From a virus: a DNA stretch of 64,000 nucleotides. Positions 45,401 to 53,560 of this stretch are shown here, piece after piece. The stretch spans positions 1 through 64,000 of IMG/VR virus record IMGVR_UViG_3300035195_000412; one strand, 5' to 3'. The notes under the pieces are model-generated. The model did no database searches, was not told the origin of the DNA, and saw only the letters and a program-made list of their open reading frames with translations. Made by a program: the position numbers and the translations under genes. Every line of letters begins with the position of its first letter. The stretch's first letter is position 1.

Positions 45401-47181
45401 CTGTAGTATTCTATAACAATCTCAATTACATCACCAGCACTACATGGTTCTGTGAATACTACTCTATCGTTTTTATGTGAATAGTCATGAATTGTATGTG
45501 AAGTATTAGCCTTTCTTTCTATACCATTCTTAAATACTGTGATTGAGTTATCATTAAAGAAAAGACTCTTTCCATGAATGTCATCACCATTGAAAAGTGT
45601 TTGATTTGCAGCTGCAATGTATTCATACTGACCGAATGTCTCATGGTTTTCTTGAATGACCTCGTCACCTACTGAACCTAGAATACCAGCTGCACCCGAA
45701 CCACCAGTGGCAAAGTTATCAAAGACAACCATCTCTCCACCTTCATAATTGGTTCCACCAGTTTCAATAAATATTTTTTGAACACCACCTAAAGATAATC
45801 CACTTATCGTGGATACTGCTTCTATAGTGTTGGAGTTGTCTTTTGCACCAGTAAAATTAATTCTATCAGCAAAACTGTACATAGAACCAGCATTACCACC
45901 TTCGAGTAGAACACCACCACCATCTTCAAATAGTAGGTCGAACTCTACAGCTTCTTGTAGTATATTTCCACCTATTCCTGCTTCTGCATTTACACCACCA
46001 ACATTATTGGCTGCATTACCCGATTCTAATCCTGCTTTATCACCAGCCTCGGTTAGTATCATACCATCTTCTGAATCTACACTAACATAAGTTGCCGATG
46101 CATCGTGGTTTATAGAATGCACTAGACCTTGAATAGTTGCAGTCTCGATGGTTATCCCATCTCTATCAATTAAGTCTACTGTACCATCTTGAGTAAAGGT
46201 ACCTTTATGATTGTCTGTAATCTCTAATGAATATTCGTCTAGACCTAAATCTGTAACAAAGACTGTTTCAACAACTGATTCAGCGTGAACTTGTATTTTT
46301 GAAGAGTCTGTATATTGAACTATCTTATCTGTGGCAACTGGTACACTACCAAGCTTTGTCATCTTTACATTTACTCTTCTCTTCTGAGAGTAATTAGAAT
46401 CGGATGCAAATATTGTTTCGTTGTAAGGGTAACGCACCTCTGCATCTTGACCATAGACAAGTCTCATTAAAAACTTTAATGAATCTTCTGTACCCTTTTG
46501 TTGATATAGGTCTTTGATGTTTTTGATTGTAAGTCTTTTGTTTACTGTAAGACCCAAATCAAAAGATGGTGCTAAATCTGTTTGGAAGTAATTTAAAAAA
46601 TCTTCCGTTGTATGGTCGATATCAGAATAATCTAATAGTCGATTGTTTGCGAGAATTGTATTCTCTTTATAGGACTTTACTGTGGCTGTTTGCCTTCCTT
46701 CTCGTCCAGTAATGGTTTCACCTTTGGCAAAACCTGTTCCCGATATTGTCTTTAGATATAAACAATTCCCAGTAGGTTTATTGTTTATAACTTTAATTTC
46801 TGCAACTGTTTTACTATTTGTACCAACAATATACTCGCCTACCTTTAAGGGGTTTGCAACAATCTGATTGTTGTTTGAATCATTAATGTTTTGTTTGTCA
46901 ACAAAGTTAGAATCAGTTTTTTCAAGTTTTATAAATGAGTTATCTTGGTCGGGTGATGGCGAGACGGTACCAGCTTCCAATAACATGGAACCTGTACCGT
47001 CTTCATTTAAAATACCATCTATGTCGCTCTCTACATCGAGAACCAAGATTTCTGCTTCTAGATATTCAAAGTATGCATTGAGGAAAGCCTCAAACATCGG
47101 AGATTCATTTTTCAAGTACTCGGGAAGTAATGAAGGAAGTCTCTGACTTAACTTATCTATAGTATAATCTTGGTGGGACAT
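42469..47181 (-). CDS. Large baseplate wedge protein, gp7 position
   Basis: A 1570-residue protein between gp6 and gp8, the place of T4 gp7 (1032). The N-terminus (LPSLLPEYLKNESPMFEAFL, then NAYFEYLE) is the conserved wedge start, and KRLTIKNIKDLYQQKGTEDS near 210 is also typical. Short LLExG-type motifs recur (SMLLEAGT, GVLLEGGN, LLLETGHK, MVLESK). Near residues 1150-1235 lies a cupredoxin-like segment with KTHILKFST and LYYYCTQHAGMGGRAAKI, the Cys-His-Met loop pattern of plastocyanin. The assignment to gp7 is by position and size. No ribosome site is visible before the ATG. Confidence 0.8.
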   Translation of the reverse strand: MSHQDYTIDKLSQRLPSLLPEYLKNESPMFEAFLNAYFEYLEAEILVLDVESDIDGILNEDGTGSMLLEAGTVSPSPDQDNSFIKLEKTDSNFVDKQNINDSNNNQIVANPLKVGEYIVGTNSKTVAEIKVINNKPTGNCLYLKTISGTGFAKGETITGREGRQTATVKSYKENTILANNRLLDYSDIDHTTEDFLNYFQTDLAPSFDLGLTVNKRLTIKNIKDLYQQKGTEDSLKFLMRLVYGQDAEVRYPYNETIFASDSNYSQKRRVNVKMTKLGSVPVATDKIVQYTDSSKIQVHAESVVETVFVTDLGLDEYSLEITDNHKGTFTQDGTVDLIDRDGITIETATIQGLVHSINHDASATYVSVDSEDGMILTEAGDKAGLESGNAANNVGGVNAEAGIGGNILQEAVEFDLLFEDGGGVLLEGGNAGSMYSFADRINFTGAKDNSNTIEAVSTISGLSLGGVQKIFIETGGTNYEGGEMVVFDNFATGGSGAAGILGSVGDEVIQENHETFGQYEYIAAANQTLFNGDDIHGKSLFFNDNSITVFKNGIERKANTSHTIHDYSHKNDRVVFTEPCSAGDVIEIVIEYYRIVYEDGRVINYNSTDGRIREVIITDGGAGYHTLPKCYPGGHIFVKDVTGFVEGELLEQRESGSTTANAIILEIDKRLNRITVLRNNTHTGIFVNDKLIRGNDSLVTATILNNNVATGAGAKLFVYSDDIGAIQELNILDQGNRFTSDAVVSPTSIFPMLITTPTSSINSGTKIVGDISRATATVVNYDQDRHILKYTNLKGSFLQNERVAYENIDSFTVMFDDPYNGRGTFGGEGVIQEQFLGDKSWLDTTAANIHDSFRYQSHSYVVRVGESINKWRSIVKDLLHPAGHIFFGEVAIENVVKSTDLPIYDGRFSNEELNPENAMALTSSFVPMVIMQLHPTDNVLLETSDRNNEDHLALEDGFAIDHDLYTTSNIHLLENENSRDNFAHTSAEKLRIIQQYLTDYMVLESKVDGKIYEDHHILFEDGTKVLHELSRPESKINDERFIPAARVNAPITFYKDAGSPTSDGVFDTESLRVTAIQDSDGDGSNDSEAIVITDPVQKSTRLQSRHVNIQRIVSKSEPIERKTTRTDGNPKKVAVPVTVSSGKFVMGIADGAGTIEVQQGYQYFFTVPKTHILKFSTVKDGTHGGGTIYTTGVINYTHNNSADLYNMTQLIVDGSTPSTLYYYCTQHAGMGGRAAKIVPSFDTVLSLYPTDQYGDHVEISGIGGNGTESIFDQTDPPNLIPLPTRTSMDGKVQTSVQTLNDEGLLLETGHKIVQEQVDNFMRMEPTHTQNTNAEEGDFVQFEAATEVLVDGSPVSIGNKAMHIEDATIVREEEYFVTERSQSYARVEQNYGFGTTLRRLNMLSSQQSYDISLYMKGEGHRDSDGTLIQETANAVNNSTTVNFGSAINSRIEVGDEVLGTNLDTAPTIATIVSSTQITLSHAITITSKALTFEGHDGICLENGEPKEIGGSANSKYNPNSSDMVMLETPKYEGLRMSEFETYFPHRYTDEYEKSFANKRTNLTYSAYVRSG

Positions 47182-47196
47182 ATTTTTAGTTTAACC

Positions 47197-47670
47197 TTAA
47201 GTTAAAGTTGTACCAGTATTTGCAACGACAAACCACTTAGTACCGTTCCACATTAACACGATTGCTTCACCACGAGTGTCCAATTTAATTTGACCACTTG
47301 CAGTGCCTGAGTAACCCCAGTTGTCTACATTAATGATAGCTTTATGAGTTGAAGCTGGTTCGGTTGAAGCAAGGATAATTTTTAACTGACCTACGTCTGT
47401 TCCGTTATCCAAAGTAAAGGTAATATCACCACCAAATCCAGTACCATCAATAAACGTTGCAAAAGTTGATGCAAGGTTTGATGCTGATGCTGTCAATGTA
47501 GCGATATCATCTACTGCTAAGTGAGTTGGAATGTTTTCAAACATCTGACCAATGGTCATCTTTTTGTTTACAGGAGTTCCGCCTGGGTTGTCTACAATGT
47601 GCAATAAATCATCAGCACCGATTTCTGAATCGGCAACTGCTGTTAATGCTGTTATCTTCTTATCTGCCAT
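47197..47670 (-). CDS. Small virion protein (DKKITALTA family)
   Basis: A 157-residue protein starting MADKKITALTAVADSEIGAD, with DLLHIVDNPGGTPVNKKMTI near 21-40 and a C-terminal EAIVLMWNGTKWFVVANTGT. This is a widespread start-and-end combination in marine phage structural proteins, usually found beside fibre and baseplate genes. The fold is probably all-beta. It lies between gp6 and the gp7-position protein with an AGGAG before its ATG. Confidence 0.7.
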   Translation of the reverse strand: MADKKITALTAVADSEIGADDLLHIVDNPGGTPVNKKMTIGQMFENIPTHLAVDDIATLTASASNLASTFATFIDGTGFGGDITFTLDNGTDVGQLKIILASTEPASTHKAIINVDNWGYSGTASGQIKLDTRGEAIVLMWNGTKWFVVANTGTTLT

Positions 47671-47768
47671 TTTTATTTCTCCTAAAATTGACTAATTTAA
47701 TTAAAACCCCTTTCGAGGAATGCTACTCTAAGCACTGAACCTACAGTCTTAGACCACTCTATGCATAA

Positions 47769-49640
47769 TTAATATGACGAGGTTGATGTTGATGAATAAC
47801 CAACTCCAGCACTCGACTCACCACTTGCAATGGTGTCTACTTCACCTGTTACCTTAACATCTAGAGGGTCAATGTCAACTAAGTTACCTAAGTTTGCGAC
47901 CACATCATTACCTGCTGGGATAACTGTGAAATCAATCGTTGAATCAGTATTACTTGTTGAAGTAATATTGATGGCATTGATTGTTATTTTCCCATTTGTA
48001 TAATCCACTATACCAGCTGTATTATCCAAATAAACTCTTGCACCACTTGATAAGTAGTACCTTCTTAGAATACCGTTACCATCATCATCGAAATAATGAA
48101 TGTTAACTGCGTCCCCTTGAGTATAGAAACCTGTTGTTTGGGTGATACCACCACCCGCTGCATTATACCCAATGTTTGGATTATAAAATGCATTACCAAA
48201 AGAACTTGTATAACCTGTTTCTTGACCAGTCTTTATAGTAGTTCTTTTTCTTAATCTGATATTACATGTATTAGATAGAATTGTACTATCTGTTTCATCG
48301 ACTGCCTTAACAAGATTTGAATGTCTGAATACTGCATCAAAGTTTGCAAGGTTAGTATTATCAAATGTATTGATTGCACTTGTAACTAATGTCACCAATT
48401 CTCCATTAGAGTATTGTGTTGCATTCTCATTGTATTTGAATATACATGTAATTAAAATTTTAACTATGTCTGCATCTACGATGGTAGGTCTTACCGTCAT
48501 CATATTCAATGCATTTAGTTTTGTTTGTACTGAAGCCTTTTCTGTATCTGATAGATAGTCTGAGTTCTTAGGTTTTAGTGCAATGAACACCTTTCCATAT
48601 TCAGGCGGGTCATTGTCTTCACCACCCCATACTGCAACTGCATCTGCGTTCGGGTAATACTCACTGACCTTTGCTTTGTAGTCATTCAGTGTTACCAGTC
48701 TGTTCTGAGATGTATAGAACTTTGTTGCTTTAAATTTGATTGAGTCTATAGATTCTTTCTCTGCACCACCTGTGGATGCAATAACTCTTGTAGTTCTTAT
48801 GTCTGAGAATCCGTTGATACTTCCCACCATTGCGAATTGATTAGCCCCATCTGCATGATTTTCATCTACCACAATATAAGTTACTGCAATTGAATCACCG
48901 TCTTTAAGAGCTGCACCAAGAACACCATCACCAAAATACAATTCAACAAATCCCTCTTCATTTTCTTGAGTATAATATACTTTAGAGCTTGTAGTAATTG
49001 CAGAAATGTTTGTTGACAATGCATATGTGCTTGTAGTACCATTTGATGTAACTGTAACAGATACCTTAGATTTGTCAACCCTTGAATTTGATAGTACGAA
49101 TTTTGGATTTGCAACTTGACTATCAAAAATGTATATGTCTGTTGCATAAGTTCCTTGTACAAGGTTTACGTCCGTGTAATTGTAAGTAGTTCCATTCTGA
49201 CTAGGTCTTACTGTTGATGTCACTACATAATTAAAATTAGTTCCATCATATACTGTCTGAAATACTGTTCCTCTCAACAATTGCATTTCTGCTGTTGTAG
49301 GAGATGTTCCATTTGCATTAATTACATTAGAACATGCAACATCAATTGTTGCTTCAGAAGCTGATTCAGACGCTGGAATGAATCCTAAATCCTTTGCACG
49401 AGATACTACATTCTTTCTCATTTGTGCAGAGTCTAGGAATAATTCCGAAGCTGCTATGTTTGTATTGATTGCACCAATGTGTGATGAGTATGCAAGAAGG
49501 TCAATCAAGACCGACATATTTGACCCTTCAAAATCATAATCTTTAAATTGGTTTTGACCCTTTAAATAATTTTTTAGATTTTCTGCAATCGAATCAAAGT
49601 CTAAATCTGTGACGTTTATTTGTGAACTATTTGTTGCCAT
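47769..49640 (-). CDS. gp6: Baseplate wedge protein, gp6-like (Baseplate_J)
   Basis: A 623-residue protein (T4 gp6: 660) that forms the iris ring of the baseplate and triggers sheath contraction. The N-terminus (DFDSIAENLKNYLKGQNQFK, then DYDFEGSNMSVLIDLLAYSS) and FIPASESASEA are the standard signature of this family. The middle carries the Baseplate_J-like core (FVELYFGDGVLGAALKDGDS near 232-251). It overlaps nothing and begins 1 nt after the gp25 stop region, as in the conserved gp25-gp6 pair. Confidence 0.95.
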   Translation of the reverse strand: MATNSSQINVTDLDFDSIAENLKNYLKGQNQFKDYDFEGSNMSVLIDLLAYSSHIGAINTNIAASELFLDSAQMRKNVVSRAKDLGFIPASESASEATIDVACSNVINANGTSPTTAEMQLLRGTVFQTVYDGTNFNYVVTSTVRPSQNGTTYNYTDVNLVQGTYATDIYIFDSQVANPKFVLSNSRVDKSKVSVTVTSNGTTSTYALSTNISAITTSSKVYYTQENEEGFVELYFGDGVLGAALKDGDSIAVTYIVVDENHADGANQFAMVGSINGFSDIRTTRVIASTGGAEKESIDSIKFKATKFYTSQNRLVTLNDYKAKVSEYYPNADAVAVWGGEDNDPPEYGKVFIALKPKNSDYLSDTEKASVQTKLNALNMMTVRPTIVDADIVKILITCIFKYNENATQYSNGELVTLVTSAINTFDNTNLANFDAVFRHSNLVKAVDETDSTILSNTCNIRLRKRTTIKTGQETGYTSSFGNAFYNPNIGYNAAGGGITQTTGFYTQGDAVNIHYFDDDGNGILRRYYLSSGARVYLDNTAGIVDYTNGKITINAINITSTSNTDSTIDFTVIPAGNDVVANLGNLVDIDPLDVKVTGEVDTIASGESSAGVGYSSTSTSSY

Positions 49641-49641
49641 C

Positions 49642-50061
49642 TTATCTTGCCCTCGTTACGGTGAACGTTAAATCTTGATTTTTTACACCGTCGGTTATGT
49701 TATAAAAGACAGTTACTTCCATCTCGTTTCTTTCTACTTCACCAAATAAAACTGTTACATTTTTGACTCTTGGTTCGAAAGTCTCTATTACTTCTTTCAT
49801 AGTAGACTTCATTCTATTTACTTTTCTATCGGTGTCTAATTCGAATAACAGGTTTCTGATAGACCCACCAAAGTTTGGTTTGAAAGGTCTTTCATATTTG
49901 TTGGTAAGAACTATATTTCTTACTGCTCTACGAATTGCATCTGTATCTGTTTTGGTTGTAATGTCGCCAGTAACAGGATGTGGTTTCAACGCAATATCCA
50001 TATCAGAATAGAGATTTTTTGTTGCAACTGTTTTTCCGTTATTTATTAGTGTCTTTGCCAT
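49642..50061 (-). CDS. gp25: Baseplate wedge protein, gp25-like
   Basis: A 139-residue protein (T4: 132) of the GPW/gp25 family, conserved in all contractile injection systems; it nucleates the sheath. The signature stretches are KPHPVTGDITTKTDTDAIRR (about 27-46), VLTNKYERPFKPNFGG with the conserved ERPF element, and FEPRVKNVTVLFGEVERNEM. A perfect late box is 5 nt before the ATG and no ribosome site exists, so a leaderless transcript is expected. gp6 follows at once. Confidence 0.95.
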   Translation of the reverse strand: MAKTLINNGKTVATKNLYSDMDIALKPHPVTGDITTKTDTDAIRRAVRNIVLTNKYERPFKPNFGGSIRNLLFELDTDRKVNRMKSTMKEVIETFEPRVKNVTVLFGEVERNEMEVTVFYNITDGVKNQDLTFTVTRAR

Positions 50062-50066
50062 GTATC

Positions 50067-50074
50067 TATTTATA
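50067..50074 (-). promoter_or_regulatory. Late promoter TATAAATA, 5 nt before gp25 ATG
   Basis: A perfect box on the minus strand with the recurring 5-nt distance to the ATG at 50061. It would start a transcript for gp25, gp6 and the genes after them. Confidence 0.75.
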
Positions 50075-50089
50075 CTCGCTTACTTATTA

Positions 50090-51388
50090 CTAACTTGGTT
50101 TAACGGAACTATATGTTCCCGAACTAGAACCACCACTCACAGTTGTTTTATGTGTATGAGATGAAAGCTTAGGTTTATTACCTTTCTTAGTTTGTATCTC
50201 GCCATCTGCAACAATACCTTTCTTATTTGTTTGTTCTCCAGTGATATGAACTGTTCCATCGACTGTTAAGTTTGTAGTCATTGTTGTTGCTGGTGAAGTG
50301 AGTGTTGTGTTACCCACTACGTCTGCGTTTAGTGTTCCACCAATCTGTGCATCTACGTTACCTTCGGTCACATCTAGATTGACATTACCTTTTGATACTG
50401 TTGTAAGAACATTTCCTTCTGACACTGTCGTTGTCATGTCTCCCTTCAATATGTTTGTTGTTACATTTCCTGTATTCACATTGATAGTTACGTTACCTTT
50501 CTCTACGGTTATGTCTGCATTACCAGCGATGTAAATCTTGTCATCCTTACATACTACTTGATAGTGGTCATTAACTATTCTAGAAACTTCTGAACCATCG
50601 GGATGTATCTCATGAAACGTTCCCGACCTATGGTGTAAATTGATTCTTTCTTTAGTTGGGGTATCATCTATTTCTATTAAATGACCCGACTCTGTTTGAG
50701 TAACTTTATTATATGGATAGACTGGTTCCTCTGCACTGTCTAGGAATCCCTCTAGATTGTCTGATAATTTATGGTCATATAAAGTTCCAGTTTTTAGTGT
50801 TCCTCTTGCAAAGGTTGACAAATCGGATTGGTCGGTGTATAATGGATAGAAGGGTAAATCACTTTCAGTAAGTTCTGTCTCTGTAATCTTAGAACCAGTT
50901 GCATCATACATGACTGTAATTTCTTTTGGTGTTTTTGGTGCAGTATCTAATGCAGTTGTTATTCCGAATCCTCGTCTAACATCTTGTTTTGGATTAGGCC
51001 CATCGGGGGTGTCTTTATAATCTTCAACGGTTAATTTTCTTGGGTCATTGAAACCTCTTTCAACTGACCTAGTAACCTGTTCATCGGTCACAGTTTCCTT
51101 ATAACCTTTTTGTGGGATACCTGCTGATGTTCCAAGAATGATAGGGTCTTGTTTTAAATCACCATCTCTGTAATGTCCAAATACTGTACAACCTTCTATA
51201 AGTCCATGTTGAGTTCCTATACCCGAGAGTCCAGCTGCAGTTGTAGGTAGAATTACTTGACACCAAGGTAAGTCGGGTGTTGCAATCCATTGTTTATTAT
51301 CAGTGTGGATTCCATGTATACGTACACGTACTCGACCTATCTTTAAAGGGTCTTGTCTATCTTCAACTATACCATAAAAGTAATCCAT
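50090..51388 (-). CDS. gp5: Baseplate hub spike, gp5-like without lysozyme domain
   Basis: A 432-residue protein (T4 gp5: 575). The N-terminal OB fold is clear (MDYFYGIVEDRQDPLKIGRV, 1-20, and PWCQVILPTTAAGLSGIG). The T4 lysozyme domain is missing. A middle region with VTQTESGHLIEIDDTPTKER and DKIYIAGNADITVEKGNVTI leads to a triple-helical needle with 8-residue periodicity (GNVTTNILKGDMTTTVSEGN). The C-terminus has SSHTHKTTVSGGSSSG, an HxH motif like the iron-binding tips of other spikes. It sits in the hub with the gp27-like protein. The start overlaps that gene's stop (TAATG). Confidence 0.92.
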   Translation of the reverse strand: MDYFYGIVEDRQDPLKIGRVRVRIHGIHTDNKQWIATPDLPWCQVILPTTAAGLSGIGTQHGLIEGCTVFGHYRDGDLKQDPIILGTSAGIPQKGYKETVTDEQVTRSVERGFNDPRKLTVEDYKDTPDGPNPKQDVRRGFGITTALDTAPKTPKEITVMYDATGSKITETELTESDLPFYPLYTDQSDLSTFARGTLKTGTLYDHKLSDNLEGFLDSAEEPVYPYNKVTQTESGHLIEIDDTPTKERINLHHRSGTFHEIHPDGSEVSRIVNDHYQVVCKDDKIYIAGNADITVEKGNVTINVNTGNVTTNILKGDMTTTVSEGNVLTTVSKGNVNLDVTEGNVDAQIGGTLNADVVGNTTLTSPATTMTTNLTVDGTVHITGEQTNKKGIVADGEIQTKKGNKPKLSSHTHKTTVSGGSSSGTYSSVKPS

Positions 51389-52842
51389 TATGTTGTCTCC
51401 TTGGGTGGTTTCTCACTATCTGCTAAACCTGGCGCATCCACAATCTTCATTGTGTAACTTTCTTTTGCACACTCTAAATGCATATGCCCTGTTGCAGAAG
51501 TTATTTCCATGTTACAACTAAGGTCGGTTATTAGATATCTATCATCATTCAATGTATCACTAACATTACCATCTATTGTTTCTGCACTTGGAATGTTTAG
51601 TTTAATAACTGTCCCTACTGAGATGTCTGTTCTTAATGGTATCGTTACAACTATTCTTTGTTGTGATAAAATTTCTAGTAAAGCTCTTCTTTCTAGTCTT
51701 GCATTATCTTTGGTTTTACTTCCACTAAAAATTTCATTGGTTGAAATATCATCTGCATTATCAAATGAATGATTTGACGTATAACCATATTCCACTCTAG
51801 TGTCAAATTGTTTATTCATTGCAATGTCTACATCAAGTTCAATTATACTTGGTGCTTCTCTCTCATCTATCTGATTGTTAGCAGATAACATAATTTCTTC
51901 GTCATCTGTTATTATCAATGGAAAGCCTGAGACATGCTTTTGACCTTTAGACATTGATTCTTGGTAATCATAAACAATATCTTCTTCTAGTTTTCTAACT
52001 GGGTCATATATTTTCATGGATGAACCGTATGCACCACCAATCAATCCAGCAAGTGTGTCAAACTCTTGAGGTTTATAGTAACTTAGTATAACACTATTAA
52101 GACCGCCCGGCGCATTCAAATCGACTTTGTCTGTGTCTAAATCACTCTGAGTTGGTTTGTAGGTAAACTCCATTGGGAATTCTCTTTGCATCATTCCTTC
52201 TACTGAACCAAATCTAAATCCACCATTAAGAGTCTGATAGAAGAACATTGAGTTTTTCCATCCTTCACTTACTTCTGAGTTTGCAGTGTTGATAATGTAA
52301 TCCATAAATCTATTCACTGACCAATTAGGACAAATGAATTGATGGTTTGCTGTTTCAGTACTTTCCCATAAATCAAATTCTTCGGGTTGGAAGTTTGCTT
52401 CGTCTAATAACGCATCCTGTAACATTTGACCTCTAGAACCTCTGAAAACTCTACTAAGTCTTTTCTTTTGAACATAGAACTGTCTAGGGTCAACAAACTT
52501 TAATACATAAGACATAGTAGACTCTTTAGGTCTTTGAGTGTTTTCTACTTTGTATATTCTAAAAGTCTTATCAATAGTAAACTCTTTGTCAGCTTCTTCA
52601 TCAAATCCTTCTTTTTGTTTTATAGATATACGAATAAACTCTTGTCCAGTAAAACGATAATTTTTAAGTAACCCCAATCCATCGATGAATGATGCTTGAC
52701 CCGAACAGAATTTGGTAAAGATTGATTCGTATAAAGTTATACCAATGCATACACTATCAACCACGACTGTCTCACCATGTTGGTTTATAATTGTAAGTGC
52801 TTCGATGGAAAATCCACCTGCGATAAAATTGCCTTCGGCCAT
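51388..52842 (-). CDS. Baseplate hub protein, gp27-like
   Basis: A 484-residue protein beside gp5. The first 200 residues (FSIEALTIINQHGETVVVDS, FRIYKVENTQRPKESTMSYV) have the strand order of hub proteins that form the torus under the tube. SVNRFMDYIINTANSEVSEG near 174-193 and a late beta barrel (VVTIPLRTDISVGTVIKLNI) fit the gp27/gpD fold. T4 gp27 is 391 residues and sits elsewhere in T4, so the call is from fold logic and the partnership with gp5. One-base overlap with gp53 upstream. Confidence 0.75.
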   Translation of the reverse strand: MAEGNFIAGGFSIEALTIINQHGETVVVDSVCIGITLYESIFTKFCSGQASFIDGLGLLKNYRFTGQEFIRISIKQKEGFDEEADKEFTIDKTFRIYKVENTQRPKESTMSYVLKFVDPRQFYVQKKRLSRVFRGSRGQMLQDALLDEANFQPEEFDLWESTETANHQFICPNWSVNRFMDYIINTANSEVSEGWKNSMFFYQTLNGGFRFGSVEGMMQREFPMEFTYKPTQSDLDTDKVDLNAPGGLNSVILSYYKPQEFDTLAGLIGGAYGSSMKIYDPVRKLEEDIVYDYQESMSKGQKHVSGFPLIITDDEEIMLSANNQIDEREAPSIIELDVDIAMNKQFDTRVEYGYTSNHSFDNADDISTNEIFSGSKTKDNARLERRALLEILSQQRIVVTIPLRTDISVGTVIKLNIPSAETIDGNVSDTLNDDRYLITDLSCNMEITSATGHMHLECAKESYTMKIVDAPGLADSEKPPKETT

Positions 52843-53558
52843 TATGAACTCATTATTCTATCAAACTCTTGTACTACTTTTCTTATGTACGTTGGTCTAA
52901 TAATTTTTATTAATCTTTTTTCATCATTTCTATCAAACTCATCTTGCCATAGTGATACTGAAGTGTATCCATTTTCAAAATAGTTTTTTCTTAATCCGTT
53001 ATTATCTTTATAATATGCAATGCCATCTATTTGATTAATTGCATTCAAAACTGTGGCGGACTTTCTAGAGATGTCACCAGTAATAGTATCATTGCCCTCA
53101 AAATCTAGTGTACCTTCTACTCCGATTCTATTATATGTAGGTTGCACTTTAATGACGTGTCCTTTGTTACCATCATTAGATGTAATTTGTTCACCCAATA
53201 GAAACTTCGAGGTTTGGTCTATCATATCAGAAGTATTACTGAAAATTAACCATTGGCCTGGATATTTTTGTTTTAAATATGTTTCAAATGTTTGTGTGTC
53301 TTTATGCCAGTCAAAATACGATTCCATTTGATTGACTAATAATAAAGTCCAATGTAGGTCACCGTTACCATAAATCTTACTTGCAACGATATCGGGTCTT
53401 TCACCATCTTCTAATTCATAGTACTCATAATCAACAATACTATTAATTGCATTTTGTTCTATTGTAGACTTTCTAAAGAAGTCTTTAATTGTAATCCATT
53501 TACCATTTGGTAATTTGTAATTGGTTGTAGGAAAGTTCTTGAAAAATTGGTTTGCCAT
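52842..53558 (-). CDS. gp53: Baseplate wedge protein, gp53-like
   Basis: A 238-residue protein (T4 gp53: 196). ELEDGERPDIVASKIYGNGD (about 51-70) with LHWTLLLVNQMES and YFDWHK is the gp53 core, which closes the ring of wedges. The C-terminal 100 residues (GHVIKVQPTYNRIGVEGTLD) are extra and beta-rich. GTTAATAATGG places the start right after the gp48 stop. Confidence 0.93.
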   Translation of the reverse strand: MANQFFKNFPTTNYKLPNGKWITIKDFFRKSTIEQNAINSIVDYEYYELEDGERPDIVASKIYGNGDLHWTLLLVNQMESYFDWHKDTQTFETYLKQKYPGQWLIFSNTSDMIDQTSKFLLGEQITSNDGNKGHVIKVQPTYNRIGVEGTLDFEGNDTITGDISRKSATVLNAINQIDGIAYYKDNNGLRKNYFENGYTSVSLWQDEFDRNDEKRLIKIIRPTYIRKVVQEFDRIMSS

Positions 53559-53560
53559 TA

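Noticed and set aside
47700-47725. Terminator-like CCCCTTTCGAGG after gp6
   Set aside because: Only three or four pairs can form and the arms do not match well; it may be a decayed copy of the hairpin seen at 18637 but is not reported as functional.
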